Below, piece after piece: positions 47,616 to 58,236 of a stretch of DNA of 64,000 bases. The translations under genes were made by a program, and so were the position numbers. Each line of letters starts with the position of its first letter. Positions within the stretch are counted from its first letter, which is position 1. The DNA is from Eunapius fragilis (lineage: Eukaryota; Porifera; Demospongiae; Spongillida; Spongillidae): positions 4,708,512 through 4,772,511 of the forward strand of contig OY811975.1 in NCBI GenBank assembly GCA_963681505.1. The letters are read 5' to 3'. Below the pieces are notes generated by a model. That model ran no database searches, had not been told where the DNA came from, and saw only the letters and a program-made list of their open reading frames with translations.

Positions 47616-47785
47616 AGCTTGGCCCGAAAATCCCAAGCTCTAATTCTTTTTCCATGTCCCAAGCCAAAGCATCAAAGCGATAGAATTAGTAACCACTCGA
47701 GTACCTCGATCGAACAGCTTCACTTTGACGCTCTGACTTGGGACCAGAGAAAAAGAATTAGACCTGTGGAATTTCGGGCCAAGCT
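47616..47785. mobile_element. inner MITE 2 (170 bp)
   Basis: Inverted ends of about 60 bp: AGCTTGGCCCGAAA... with CTAATTCTTTTTC on the left; GAAAAAGAATTAG and TTTCGGGCCAAGCT on the right. Confidence 0.75.
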
Positions 47786-47860
47786 ATAAAGGAGCTGTAC
47801 AACTAGCATGCACTGTCAAATGTAAAGGGGCTATTATACTGGCAGAAAGTGAATAAATTT

Positions 47861-48267
47861 ATTTTTGTACATCGCAATAGGCAAATGTACCCCCATGAGG
47901 AATCCAGTAAATTATTAGACATTAAATAGCAACAGAACTCTATAAATGTACCACATTTGACGTGCTTTCGACACTCTTACCTGCAGATACGTGGAATTCC
48001 AACCCGGGCCGATGGATTTTCAAACTTTGTACTCACGGCAACAAAAATAGAAAAAACATCAAAATCGGTGGGGACACGTGCACGATATTTGAAAGGAAAG
48101 CGCATAGTTCTGATCCAGCTTTTCTGCCTACTTTTAATGGAAACTATACAGCTGAAATTTGAAATTACGAACTTAAATAGTCAGTGCTTTGTAAGTACAT
48201 ACTTCAAGTTTTTAATCATGACTAACCAGCTTTGACTTTAGATCCATAACTAACAGGACTGGTACAT
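47861..48267. other. intergenic or intron, no exon seen
   Basis: Between the nested MITEs and gene E. Short + strand frames at 47957-48235 have no motif. Confidence 0.35.
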
Positions 48268-49309
48268 TCAATGTTCTATATATGTGGAACAATTAAACCA
48301 AATAAAATAAATAACCATCGTATTCTTCATACGAACCTTTGGCATCTTAAAGCAGACAGTACTTCCATTGTCATACAGGATTTCTATCATTGAATACTTT
48401 GCAGCTACCTCGCATTCAGATTCTGCACATTTCATGATATCATTTTTCAATCTCTTCATTAATTCATATTGCAATATCCAAGCTACAGTAATTTGATTAT
48501 TAGCAGCAATGTGTTTCAGTAGAATAGCACAATCATTAAATGAATGGTGTTCACTGAAATCTTCAGAAAATGAGTCTATCCATTCCATGGTGCATGTTGA
48601 GGGATCTAATGAATGCTTTGTTTGTATTGCAATAAAGCCAGGAGGATATATAATTTCCCGCTCCAGAATTTGGGTAAAATCCATTATTGTGGTACTTATT
48701 AGAAACTGCCTCCTTTGTTGTACAAATTCAGTCATTATTTTGAGCAGCTGTTCGTGTGGAAGGTTATTGATCACACGTTCCAGCAGTTTGAAATTCATAG
48801 GACCCCAGTTTGGGACGAGGTCTACATTGTTGAAGTTGAATGATTTATCAAACACCTCTTCCATTCTTGGTCTTCTGGGTAATGAGGTACTTGCATTCGA
48901 TAATTTATTTTGTTCCAATATGTAATCTAACAAATTTTCTAGATTCAGGAATTTTCTTTCAGCTGTGAGGAGTTAGACCGGTAAATGTATTCATATTCAC
49001 TTACACATACTGCATAGGCCCAGCCCACTCACCTTCTAATACTTTAGCAAGCCATCCGGTAGACCTATCCCCTTTGATCGCATCTAAGAGCGACACATAA
49101 GCTCCGGGTCCACCTTTTTTTACAGCGTCTACAATGGCGTCGATCTTGTCCGATTGTGACGATCGGCTCCGAACATGCTCCGCGACACTTCGGTTGACGG
49201 CTCCATCTTGCACAAGGTGAGCCAATACCTCAGCTGCATCCAGGGAAGATTTTCTGATATGGTGGCAATGCCGACTGAGCACCTCGGCGCCCAGCTTGTA
49301 GGGGTCCAT
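48268..49309 (-). CDS. gene E: CARD-like domain + domain X
   Basis: Exon 1 (49309-49033, ATG at 49309) encodes about 92 residues that read as a CARD: LSRHCHHIRKSSLDAAEVL, HLVQDGAVNRSVAEHV, then a basic turn and AVKKGGPGAYVSLLDAIKG. It ends in phase 1 at donor GTGAGT. Exon 2 (from 48962) has domain X: NWGPMNFKLLERVINNLP, FVQQRRQFLISTTIMDF and TVAWILQYELMKRL. The frame reaches a stop at 48268. Position 48337 (CCAAAG, then GTTCGT) is in phase 0 at the same place where domain X ends in gene A, so splicing onward, possibly to gene D exons, is an alternative end. CARDs assemble with other CARDs in immune and cell-death signalling, and the partner here is unknown. It is divergent from the CEP295-like gene 0.57 kb away. 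Confidence 0.65.
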
Positions 49310-49876
49310 TTGCTGATGCGCGTGCCCAGGCCACTGGCCCTAATTTGGGTGGGACTGGAAGCAAGTTCATAGATAGGAACTACCCCTAAATATCAAACAG
49401 CACATACTGACTATAGCAACGGACCTGTAGTGCAGCTAGCTCTCGGGGACAGCTATGCACAGTATGTTAACATACATTATAATTGCCCCGATCGCGATCG
49501 GCATCGATGTATACACACTGCGCTATACGATGCCGGACAAACTGAATTTCTCTTCAATCATCGCTATTGAAATCATATATGTAGGTGCATCTATGAACAC
49601 TGCAAATATTGCAATCTCGGAAAATTCATCAGTTATTTATATAAACCAAACCACCCCTCCCCCTTCGAAACGTCATAACGTAAAGGTACACAAACAAATT
49701 GTTGTCAGAAATGTTTTCAACCCCATAGTGATTGTGGTACTGATGTGTGTAATAGTGATACCCCACTGTCCTAAAAGTCTTTGAATGATTTTTTTAATAA
49801 TTATTTTATTTACCGCTATGGGCACGTAACTAATGAAGTGCGCATGCGTTGATTTTGAATTAAAGGCGGAGCTTAG
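49310..49876. promoter_or_regulatory. divergent intergenic region
   Basis: 567 bp between two divergently transcribed genes (gene E on minus, CEP295-like on plus). It must hold both promoters. I see no clear TATA box in a defining position. A 109-codon frame at 49455-49784 is hydrophobic but motif-free, and I do not call it a gene. Confidence 0.4.
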
Positions 49877-50857
49877 ATGACCACTGTTTATCGTCTCAGT
49901 CCGAACGAGCAAGCCTTTTTGCTCCACCAGAAGAACTGCGAAAGAAGAAGGTCTCGTTTGGTTCGCGTGAGGGAGCAGGAGAAGGCACATGCAAGAAACC
50001 TAGTGGCACAAAGCGTTTTGAAACAACAAGCCGAGAAGGTATTACTTGACGAGCATATTCACGCACAGACGGAAGCCGGTCTGAAGGCAGAGCTTAGGAA
50101 CCTGGAAGATAAATATACAAGGACTTTGGCAAGCGTAGGACAAGGGCAGAAAGAAGCGCAGTACGTCAACGACGAACGTTCTCGTCTTCAGGAGTTACGA
50201 GTTCTATTGGCTGCCAAGCAGCATGCCAGGGCACGTGAGAGACACGCAGCAGCACTGAAGCAATGCGCTACCGAGCGTAGGGCACACATAGCCTCCAAAG
50301 AAAGCGCTGTGCAGCGGAGGAAGTTTGCCTTAGAGTCGAACAGAGGGGCAGTATGTGACGCTTCACCCAGTTCTACGTCGCCCCATATGTTGGTTCTTAA
50401 CCTTGCCGTCGACAGAGGGAAGAAAGTTAGGTTGAAAGAAGTGGAAGGATACTCGCTTTCGTATTACCACATTCCCGACAGCGTGGTGGAGAGGGCGGGC
50501 ACCGAAGAGCGCTCACGTGTCGACGCCCACCAGATGGCGCGAGAGGTGACGGTGAGGGACGCTGCCATGGAGGCTCGATCGCGCGTAATGCACCAGGAGC
50601 AGAACGAGAGGTCGAGGCTGAGGCACAGGAGAGCGCTGGAAAAGGTGAAGCTTCAGAAGGAGAAGGATCAGATGCTTGCCGAGATCAGTGGCTTGGAACG
50701 TGAGGACAGAGCTCGGAGGCAGAGGTCACTGGCCAGGAAACCGCTGGACATTTTCCAGCCACCTCAGCAGAGGTTGGATGCCATTCATGAGCAGCAGAGG
50801 GAAATGGAGCAGGCATTTGAAGGGCTGTGTCTACAGGCCCATGCTGGTCTCAGATAG
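49877..50857 (+). CDS. CEP295-like centriolar protein (short)
   Basis: A single exon of 326 residues starting at the ATG at 49877. The N-terminus RLSPNEQAFLLHQKNCERRR and RLVRVREQE, the later block RRQRSLARKPLDIFQPP and the C-terminal EMEQAFEGL follow the order of the conserved N-terminal region of CEP295/KIAA1731 (Drosophila Ana1), which is required for centriole-to-centrosome conversion. Nearly all of it is predicted long charged helix. Vertebrate CEP295 is over 2,000 residues, whereas here a stop follows directly. The sponge protein is therefore either a short homologue, or the rest is reached by a splice near the end that I cannot see. GC content and codon usage are higher than in neighbouring genes. 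Confidence 0.65.
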   Translation: MTTVYRLSPNEQAFLLHQKNCERRRSRLVRVREQEKAHARNLVAQSVLKQQAEKVLLDEHIHAQTEAGLKAELRNLEDKYTRTLASVGQGQKEAQYVNDERSRLQELRVLLAAKQHARARERHAAALKQCATERRAHIASKESAVQRRKFALESNRGAVCDASPSSTSPHMLVLNLAVDRGKKVRLKEVEGYSLSYYHIPDSVVERAGTEERSRVDAHQMAREVTVRDAAMEARSRVMHQEQNERSRLRHRRALEKVKLQKEKDQMLAEISGLEREDRARRQRSLARKPLDIFQPPQQRLDAIHEQQREMEQAFEGLCLQAHAGLR

Positions 50858-51788
50858 GTTGTTGCTGCTACTAAATGGTGTTGCTGCCACATGTTCCCCT
50901 AAATGGAAGCTGGGCTTTTGCATCTTGAATCTAAAAGAGTTATTGTTGTCCTGGAGTATCACTTCTGGCACTTCTGGTGCCTTGTGCCAACAAGTTCTGC
51001 CATTCGGACCGTGTGGTTTATACAAACACTTTGACAACTTGGTTTTATCATTCCGTTGTGTTTGACATTATAATACTACGTGGCCTCGTGCCCGACCTAT
51101 CGTTGTGTTGTATTGTTTACTAATACGCGTAGACGTCATGATTTAGTTGCGGGAAGTCTGACCACGCACCATGAATAGGCCTAGGAATAGCAGCCACCAA
51201 CCTGTACTGTGACAACAAAGCAAAAACTGGCCGACCAAAATATCAACGGTATGTGACTCAACGTTTGTTTATGCGAAGACATGTACTGATTTTACACGTG
51301 CTAGCCGACATGTCAGCCCGCTGAGCATACAGTACGCTTTAACGTAGACCGACAGTGACAAGGGGTCAAAGACAAACTGTTCTGGTCTAGTAGGAGCTGC
51401 ACCGCACTTTTTAAAATTTGTTTAAGAGGTTTTAAAACCACTCTCGTGGACGACTAGTACCGTATGCATGCAAGTGGACTATAAACAGATATATAGATGG
51501 ACGGCTGGCGTAAGCGCGCCTGCTGAGTCTACCCTACAAAAAAAAATTATTGGCGCAAACCCTTACACACATAACTACATGGGAGCGAATTAAAGGCGGG
51601 GAGGCTGTGAAGAGATGGTAGGGTTACCACATACCTAACAACGTTGGTAACACGGAACCAATTCAATTTCAAAACCAACAGGCGTGGTTCCAAAATAATA
51701 ATAATAATAATATTAAAAATGGTGTGTACCGTCATTTGGTTTTGCTTCAGACCGCCAGGAGCGCGTCGACTTTCCTGAAGCCGCTGCC
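50858..51788. other. intergenic, 3' flank of CEP295-like and promoter of CD225 gene
   Basis: No coding feature. A short AAT repeat lies near 51696-51712. The CD225 gene start is at 51789. Confidence 0.5.
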
Positions 51789-53614
51789 ATGGGAAACGCG
51801 CAAGGATACCTACCCTTACCGAAGTACGGTACGTTCACTCCCCGCTTATGATGTGTTCAAGCTATAGTGGAGGGAGGGGTTTCTATTTGACTCACAACGT
51901 AACCGACGGCCGAGCTCCCTACAGTCCACGCCCACCTTTACCCTCTTTCCCAGGTTAACCCTTTCCCACTCTCCACAACCTCTTTCCTATGCCTGTCTTT
52001 AATTCCCTCCCCTCTTCCCCGGTCTTTACACCTTCCCTCCCCTCCTCTTTACACCTTCCCTCCCTCCCCTCTACCCCAGTCTTTACACCTTTCCTCCCCT
52101 TCCCTCTGCCCCAGTCTTTACACCTTCCCTCTGCCCCATTATTTACACCTCCCACCCTTCTACATGTGTACCTCTCTTTTCCTCCCTCCGTCCCCTCTTC
52201 CCCAGTCTTCCTCCCCTCCCTCTATCTTAGTCTTTACACCTTCCCTCCCTCCCTACCCTCTTCCCCAGTCTTTACACCTTCCCTCCCTCCCCTCTACCCC
52301 AGTCTTTACACCTTCCCTCCCCTCTTCCCCAGTCTTTACACCTCCCCACCCCTCCACCCCTCTTTACACCCTCCCTCCCTTACCCTCTTCCCCAGTCTTT
52401 ACACCTTCCCTCCCTCCCCTCTTCCCCAGTCTCTACACCTTCCCTCCCTCCCCTCTTCCCCAGTCTTTACACCTTCCCTCCCCTCCCATTATGCTTCCTA
52501 ATGTACATGTACATTTGAACCAGTCAGTAGACATGCTGTGGAGTGATGTCATACGATCATTCATAGACATCTCTGAAAGTGCAAGTACTGTTGTGGTCAT
52601 ATTATTGTTACCTGTATGTCATGTGTTTATCAACATGCATGTGACATGTAAAAAAAAAAAAAACAATTAGCATGTCACATGCATGAAAAACGCTTCAGTG
52701 ACATGTATTCATGTGTGTGCATGTATGCATGTGTGTGGATGTATGCATGTATGTGTGTGCATGTACGCATGCATGTGTACAATGTGTGTCCCCCCCCCCC
52801 ACACACACACACACACTTCCCATACTTGATGGGGAGTAGTGTGGTTTGTTATATGATAAGGACGTGCCCTTGCCTGTGTCATAACCTAACAGAGCCATTC
52901 GGTGAGCCACCTCCACCTTATTTCGACGAAGATCCTGGTCAAAGGTACTAAACGTGTTGGTTGGCTGGTGTTTGCTTCATAATTTAAATCTGTATTTTAA
53001 AATAATAATAAATTATAATCGATCTGGAATTAACTATGTGTTTATACTCCTGTAATATGTATTCTGTGTTACATGTTTGTATAAAGTTATTAATTTAATT
53101 AATTTAAAATTAAAGTGAATTTAATTAAGTATGTTATCTCTTAACTGAAAGATGACATGTACAGCTGTCTGGTCGCAGGGTCAAATGTCGATGAGGCAAA
53201 CATTTAATTTCATTTGTATTGAAACTTGATCATGATAGTAACTTCAGGCCAAAATACATAATTTTTCATGACGCAGCAAAAAGGTTTAAAAACTTCTAAC
53301 GTCATGTGGCAGTACTGCTGTCATGTGACAGTACTGCTGTCATGTGCACGCATTACTTCACCCTCTCCAGCTGTGCCACTTTGGAAATGGACGCGCCAGG
53401 TCACGACAGCTCCCCTCACTGTGACGTGGATGTCTCATCATCATGGGGTGATCACTGCTTCATGGTGTCCGTTTGGTTCACTTGCCTGTGCTGTGTGTTT
53501 GGGTGCTGGCCCTCCCTCGTCTGCAGTGTCTTGGCCATCTATTTCGCCAGCTCTGTAAGTTTTGCAACTTTAGGTTCAAGTTTGCGTCACTGTACGCGTT
53601 TGTGTTTTGCAAGA

Positions 53615-53646
<32 letters not shown>

Positions 53647-56600
53647 ATGTGTGTGCATGTGTGTGTGACTACATGTATATGTGCATTTGTGTGTGACTGT
53701 ACATGTGTGCATGTGTGTGACTGCACATATGTGTTCATGTGTGTGTGTGTGACTGTACATGTGTGTGTGTGTGTGTTCATGTGTGTGTGTTGTGTGTGCG
53801 TACTGTGCATCATACGTGCAACGTATGATTACTTTGTAACGGCGTGAATGCACACGCTTTTTGAAGAAACAGTATTATTTCACTTTTTTGTATGCATGGC
53901 TGCATACTAGCTATTGTGTGTGTGTGTGTGTGTCTGTGTGTGTGTGTTTTTTTTTTGCCTGAAAGCAGGATGCCTTTACATGCTTGTGTGCAATGAACCT
54001 GACCACTGTTTTATCAACAGAATGATGTACATGTATGTAGGTGTGCATTCTGTTGACCACTATATGGTCTCAACTTCCTCCATGTTATACTCCCACGTAT
54101 TCCATGTTGTATCCCCCCTTCCCCCCCATGCCACCACCAACACCCCTTCCACCTCACATCACTGTCACCATAACTATCCCCATGCATGACCACCCCCTTC
54201 CCCTCACAACACCCCACCCCTTCCCCTCACAACACCATCATCCCCACCCCTTCCCCTCACAACACCATCATCCCCACCCCTTCTCCTCACAACACCATCA
54301 TCCCCACCCCTTCCCTTCACAACACCATCATCCCCACCCCTTCTCCTCCTCACAACACCATCATCCCCACCCCTTCTCCTCCTCACAACACCATCATCCC
54401 CACCCCTTCTCCTCACAACACCATCATCCCCACCCCTTCTCCTCACAACACCATCATCCCCACCCCCTTCCCCTCACAACACCATCATCCCCACCCCTTC
54501 TCCTCACAACACCATCATCCCCACCCCCTTCCCCTCACAACACCATCATCCCCACCCCTTCCCCTCACAACACCGTCATCCCCACCCCCTTCCCCTCACA
54601 ACACCATCATCCGCACCCCCTTCCCCTCACAACACCATCATCCCCACCCCCTTACCTCACAACACCATCATCCCCACCCCCTTCTCCTCCTCACAACACC
54701 GTCATCCCCACCCCTTCTCCTCACAACACCATCATCCCTACCCCCTTCCCCTCACAACACCATCATCCCCACCCCCTTCCCCCATCCCACCCCCTCCCCC
54801 TCACAACACCATCATCCCCACCCCCTTCCCCTCACAACACCATCATCCCCACCCCCTTCCCCTCACAACACCATCATCCCCACCCCTTCTCCTCACAACA
54901 CCGTCATCCCCACCCCCTTCCCCTCACAACACCATCATCCCACCCCCTTCCCCTCACAACACCATCATCCCCACCCCCTTCCCCTCACAACACCATCATC
55001 CCCACCCCCTTCCCCTCACAACACCATCATCCCCTCCCCCTTCCCCTCACAACACCATCATCCCACCCCCTTCCCCTCACAATACCATCATCCCCACCCC
55101 CTTACCCTCACAACACCATCATCCCCACCCCCTTCCCCTCACAACACCATCATCCCCACCCCTTCCCCTCACAACACCATCATCCCCACCCCTTCTCCTC
55201 ACAACACCATCATCCCCACCCCTTCCCCTCACAACACCATCATCCCCACCCCTTCTCCTCCTCACAACACCATCATCCCCACCCCTTCTCCTCCTCACAA
55301 CACCATCATCCCCACCCCTTCTCCTCACAACACCATCATCCCCACCCCTTCTCCTCACAACACCATCATCCCCACCCCCTTCCCCTCACAACACCATCAT
55401 CCCCACCCCTTCTCCTCACAACACCATCATCCCCACCCCCTTCCCCTCACAACACCATCATCCCCACCCCTTCCCCTCATAACACCGTCATCCCCACCCC
55501 CTTCCCCTCACAACACCATCATCCCCACCCCCTTCCCCTCACAACACCATCATCCCCACCCCCTTACCTCACAACACCATCATCCCCACCCCTTCCCCTC
55601 ACAACACCATCATCCCCACCCCCTTCCCCCATCCCACCCCCTCCCCCTCACAACACCATCATCCCCACCCCCTTCCCCTCACAACACCATCATCCCCACC
55701 CCCTTCCCCTCACAACACCATCATCCCCACCCCCTTCCCCTCACAACACCATCATCCCACCCCTTCCCCTCACAATACCATCATCCCCACCCCCTTACCC
55801 TCACAACACCATCATCCCCACCCCCTTCCCCTCACAACACCATCATCCCCACCCCCTTCCCCTCACAACACCATCATCCCCACCCCTTCCCCTCACAACA
55901 CCATCATCCCCAGCCCCTTACCTCACAACACCATCATCCCCACCCCCTTCCCCTCACAACACCATCATTCATCCCCACCCCCTTCCCCTCACAACACCAT
56001 TATCCCCACCCCCTTCCCCTCACAATGCCATCATCCCCACCCCCTTCCCCTCACAACACCATCATCCCCACCCCCTTCCCCTCAGAACACCATCATCCCC
56101 ACCCCCTTCCCCTCACAATACCATCATCCCCACCCCTTCCCCTCACAATACCATCATCCCCACCCCCTTCTCCTCACAACACCATCATTCCCACCCCCTT
56201 CCCCTCACAACACCATCATCCCCACCCCCTTCCCCTCACAACACCATCATCCCCACCCCCTTCCCCTCACAACACCATCATCCCCACCCCCTTCCCCTCA
56301 CAACACCATCATTCCCACCCCTTCTCCTCACAACACCATCATCCCCACCCCTTCCCCTCACAACACCATCATCCCCACCCCCTTCCCCTCACAACACCAT
56401 CATCCCCACCCCCTTCCCCTCAGAACACTATCATCCCCACCCCCTTCTCCTCACAACACCATCATCCCCACCCCCTTCCCCTCACAACACCGTCATCCCC
56501 ACCCCCTTACCCTCACAACACCATCGTCCCCACCCCTTCCCCTCACAACACCATCATCCCCACCCCTTCCCCTCACAACACCATCATTCCCACCCCCTTC

Positions 56601-58236
56601 CCCTCAGAACACCATCATCCCCACCCCCTTCCCCGACAACACCATCATCCCCACCCCCTTCCCCTCACACCATCATCCCCACCCCCTTACCCTCACAACA
56701 CCATCATCCCCACCCCCTTACCCTCACAACACCATCATCCCCACCCCCTTCCCCTCACAACACCGTCATCCCCACCCCCTTACCCTCACAACACCATCGT
56801 CCCCACCCCTTCCCCTCACAACACCATCATCCCCACCCCCTTCCCCTCACAACACCATCATCCCCACCCCCTTCCCCTCACAACACCATCATCCCCACCC
56901 CCTTACCCTCACAACACCATCATCCCCACCCCCTTCCCCTCACAATGCCATCATCCCCACCCCTTCCCCTCACAACACCATCATCCCACCCCACTTCCCC
57001 TCACATGTATCACCAGGCTCTACCTTCCTCGGGGGATGTATCTAGGCGGGCATGCTCAGGGGTCAAGCAACCCCCCCACCCCCCCTCCGTCATATGAACT
57101 ACCATAATTAAACGGACTAAGACTCAAATAGTTTTCAGGTTTCCTTGATACGAGCGCATGCACACAAAAGTACGAGTGCATGTGATGGGGCTGGGGACCG
57201 GGAGTGGCCAATCAATAGAATTGGACTTCACAGAATCTGTTATTTTAAACAAATGTTAATACATGTGTACTAGTTGTGGGCTCTGTTGACGTCTACATAG
57301 CTATGATGTTCGCTGCTGAAACTGGTGACAGCAGTGACCCTCCACTGCTCCAGCTGAAAAGCGCCTTGTCGTTTCTGCCCCCCCCCCCCCCCCCCCCCCC
57401 CCGGCCCAACACTGCGATAATGAATACAGGCTTAATTAGTACACCGCCACATCTCCGTTACTATAGGAATCCCTGGCTATTGCAATTTAGTTCCTGCCGT
57501 GTCGATTTGCACTGTACTTTGTACTGTGTACTGTAGAATGGGTGTGGTCACCAAAAGTTTGTGCGCAAAAGCGAGTGATATTTGGAACCCCCCCTCCCCC
57601 CCCCATCCCTTATGTACGCCTGTTCCCTCGTCCCCTTCCCTTCATAACTATCACCTTCCTTTATTATAACCATCCCACTTTACCATTCCCATCTTCCTTT
57701 ACATCACCATAACTACCTTCCCCACCTGCTCCTCACCTCCCATCCCCTCCTATCCTCACACGACCATCACCACCTTCCACTTCTCATAACCATCCCACAT
57801 TCCCCCTCATCCCCATCCCCACCTTACCCTCACATCACACCACCTTCCCACTATCCATCACCACCCTCACCTCACATTAGCATATCGCCACCCTCACCTC
57901 ACATTAGCATCATCACCACCGTCACCTCACATCAGCATCATCACCACCCTCACCTCACATCAGCATCATCACCACCCTCACGTCACATCAGCATCATCAC
58001 TACCATCACCTCACATTAGCATCATCACCACCATTACCTCACATCAGCATCATCACCACCCTATCACCTTATTTCCTCAGGCCAGTGAGGCGGAGGCAGA
58101 ACACAGCTTCTACCAAGTGCAGAGAAGGGAGAGACTAGCCATTGGTTTGAACTGTGCAGCAGCCATCGCTGCCCTGGTAATGGTTGCTGCCATTGTGGCA
58201 GCTGTGGTCATCTACAGATTCTTTGGCAACAGATGA
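51789..58236 (+). CDS. CD225/dispanin (IFITM-like) small membrane protein
   Basis: Four exons: 51789-51828, 52893-52944, 53371-53554 and 58081-58236. Phases agree at every junction and the total is 432 bases (143 residues). The protein starts MGNAQGYLPLP, so glycine 2 is a candidate myristoylation site. Next come a PPPPY late-domain-like motif (EPFGEPPPPYFDEDPG), a first hydrophobic segment (FMVSVWFTCLCCVFGCWPSL) with the Cys-Cys pair typical of palmitoylated CD225 proteins, a loop with YQVQRRERLAIGL, and a second hydrophobic helix (AALVMVAAIVAAVVI) ending FFGNR. This two-segment plan is the CD225 domain that also occurs in the vertebrate IFITM antiviral proteins; many other members have unrelated roles. 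The last intron (4.5 kb) holds TG repeats and a ~2.8-kb minisatellite. The exon split lies inside the CD225 domain. Confidence 0.8.
51960..52495. repeat. pyrimidine minisatellite in intron 1 of the CD225 gene
   Basis: Imperfect tandem copies of CCCTCTTCCCCAGTCTTTAC followed by ACCTTCCCTCC, of variable length. The + strand is nearly free of G. The open frames over it are artefacts. Confidence 0.9.
53617..53795. repeat. TG-rich microsatellite in the CD225 intron
   Basis: TG runs broken by CATG and ACTACATG motifs. A second short TG run lies at 53915-53947. Confidence 0.95.
54183..57000. repeat. ~2.8-kb minisatellite in the CD225 intron
   Basis: About 90 tandem copies of a 30-31-bp unit (CCCCTTCCCCTCACAACACC then ATCATCCCCAC). 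Variants include TTCTCCTCCTCAC and TTACCTCAC. The order of variants from about 54240 to 54800 recurs from about 55150 to 55640, so blocks of roughly 0.85-0.91 kb were duplicated. The + strand almost lacks G, and two overlapping stop-free frames of about 1,000 codons result; neither is a gene. Confidence 0.95.
57840..58062. repeat. ~28-bp minisatellite next to the last CD225 exon
   Basis: Six to seven copies of CACATCAGCATCATCACC followed by ACCCTCACCT. It lies immediately upstream of the acceptor at 58080 and may supply the polypyrimidine tract. Confidence 0.9.

Larger units (their letters stand above)
47397..47860. mobile_element. outer MITE of a nested set
   Basis: Arms of about 60 bp at each side are inverted copies (ATTTATTCACGTTCTGCCAG on the left, its complement near 47840 on the right; shared TTACATTTGACAGTG). 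Two further inverted-repeat elements lie inside it. Confidence 0.75.

Noticed and set aside
49455..49784. 109-codon hydrophobic frame between gene E and the CEP295-like gene
   Set aside because: No motif, no splice support, and it lies in a divergent promoter region.
51955..52670. Pro/Ser/Leu-rich frames over the 52-kb pyrimidine repeat
   Set aside because: Repeat translation without any domain; the region is an intron of the CD225 gene.
53306..53853. Cysteine/valine tails following the first CD225 helix, and antisense His-Thr frames
   Set aside because: The real exon ends at the GTAAGT donor at 53555; the tails are TG microsatellite translations.
54041..57107. Two overlapping + strand open frames of about 1,000 codons (His/Pro/Ser-rich)
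   Set aside because: They are translations of a tandem minisatellite that lacks stop codons in several frames, and they lie in an intron of the CD225 gene.
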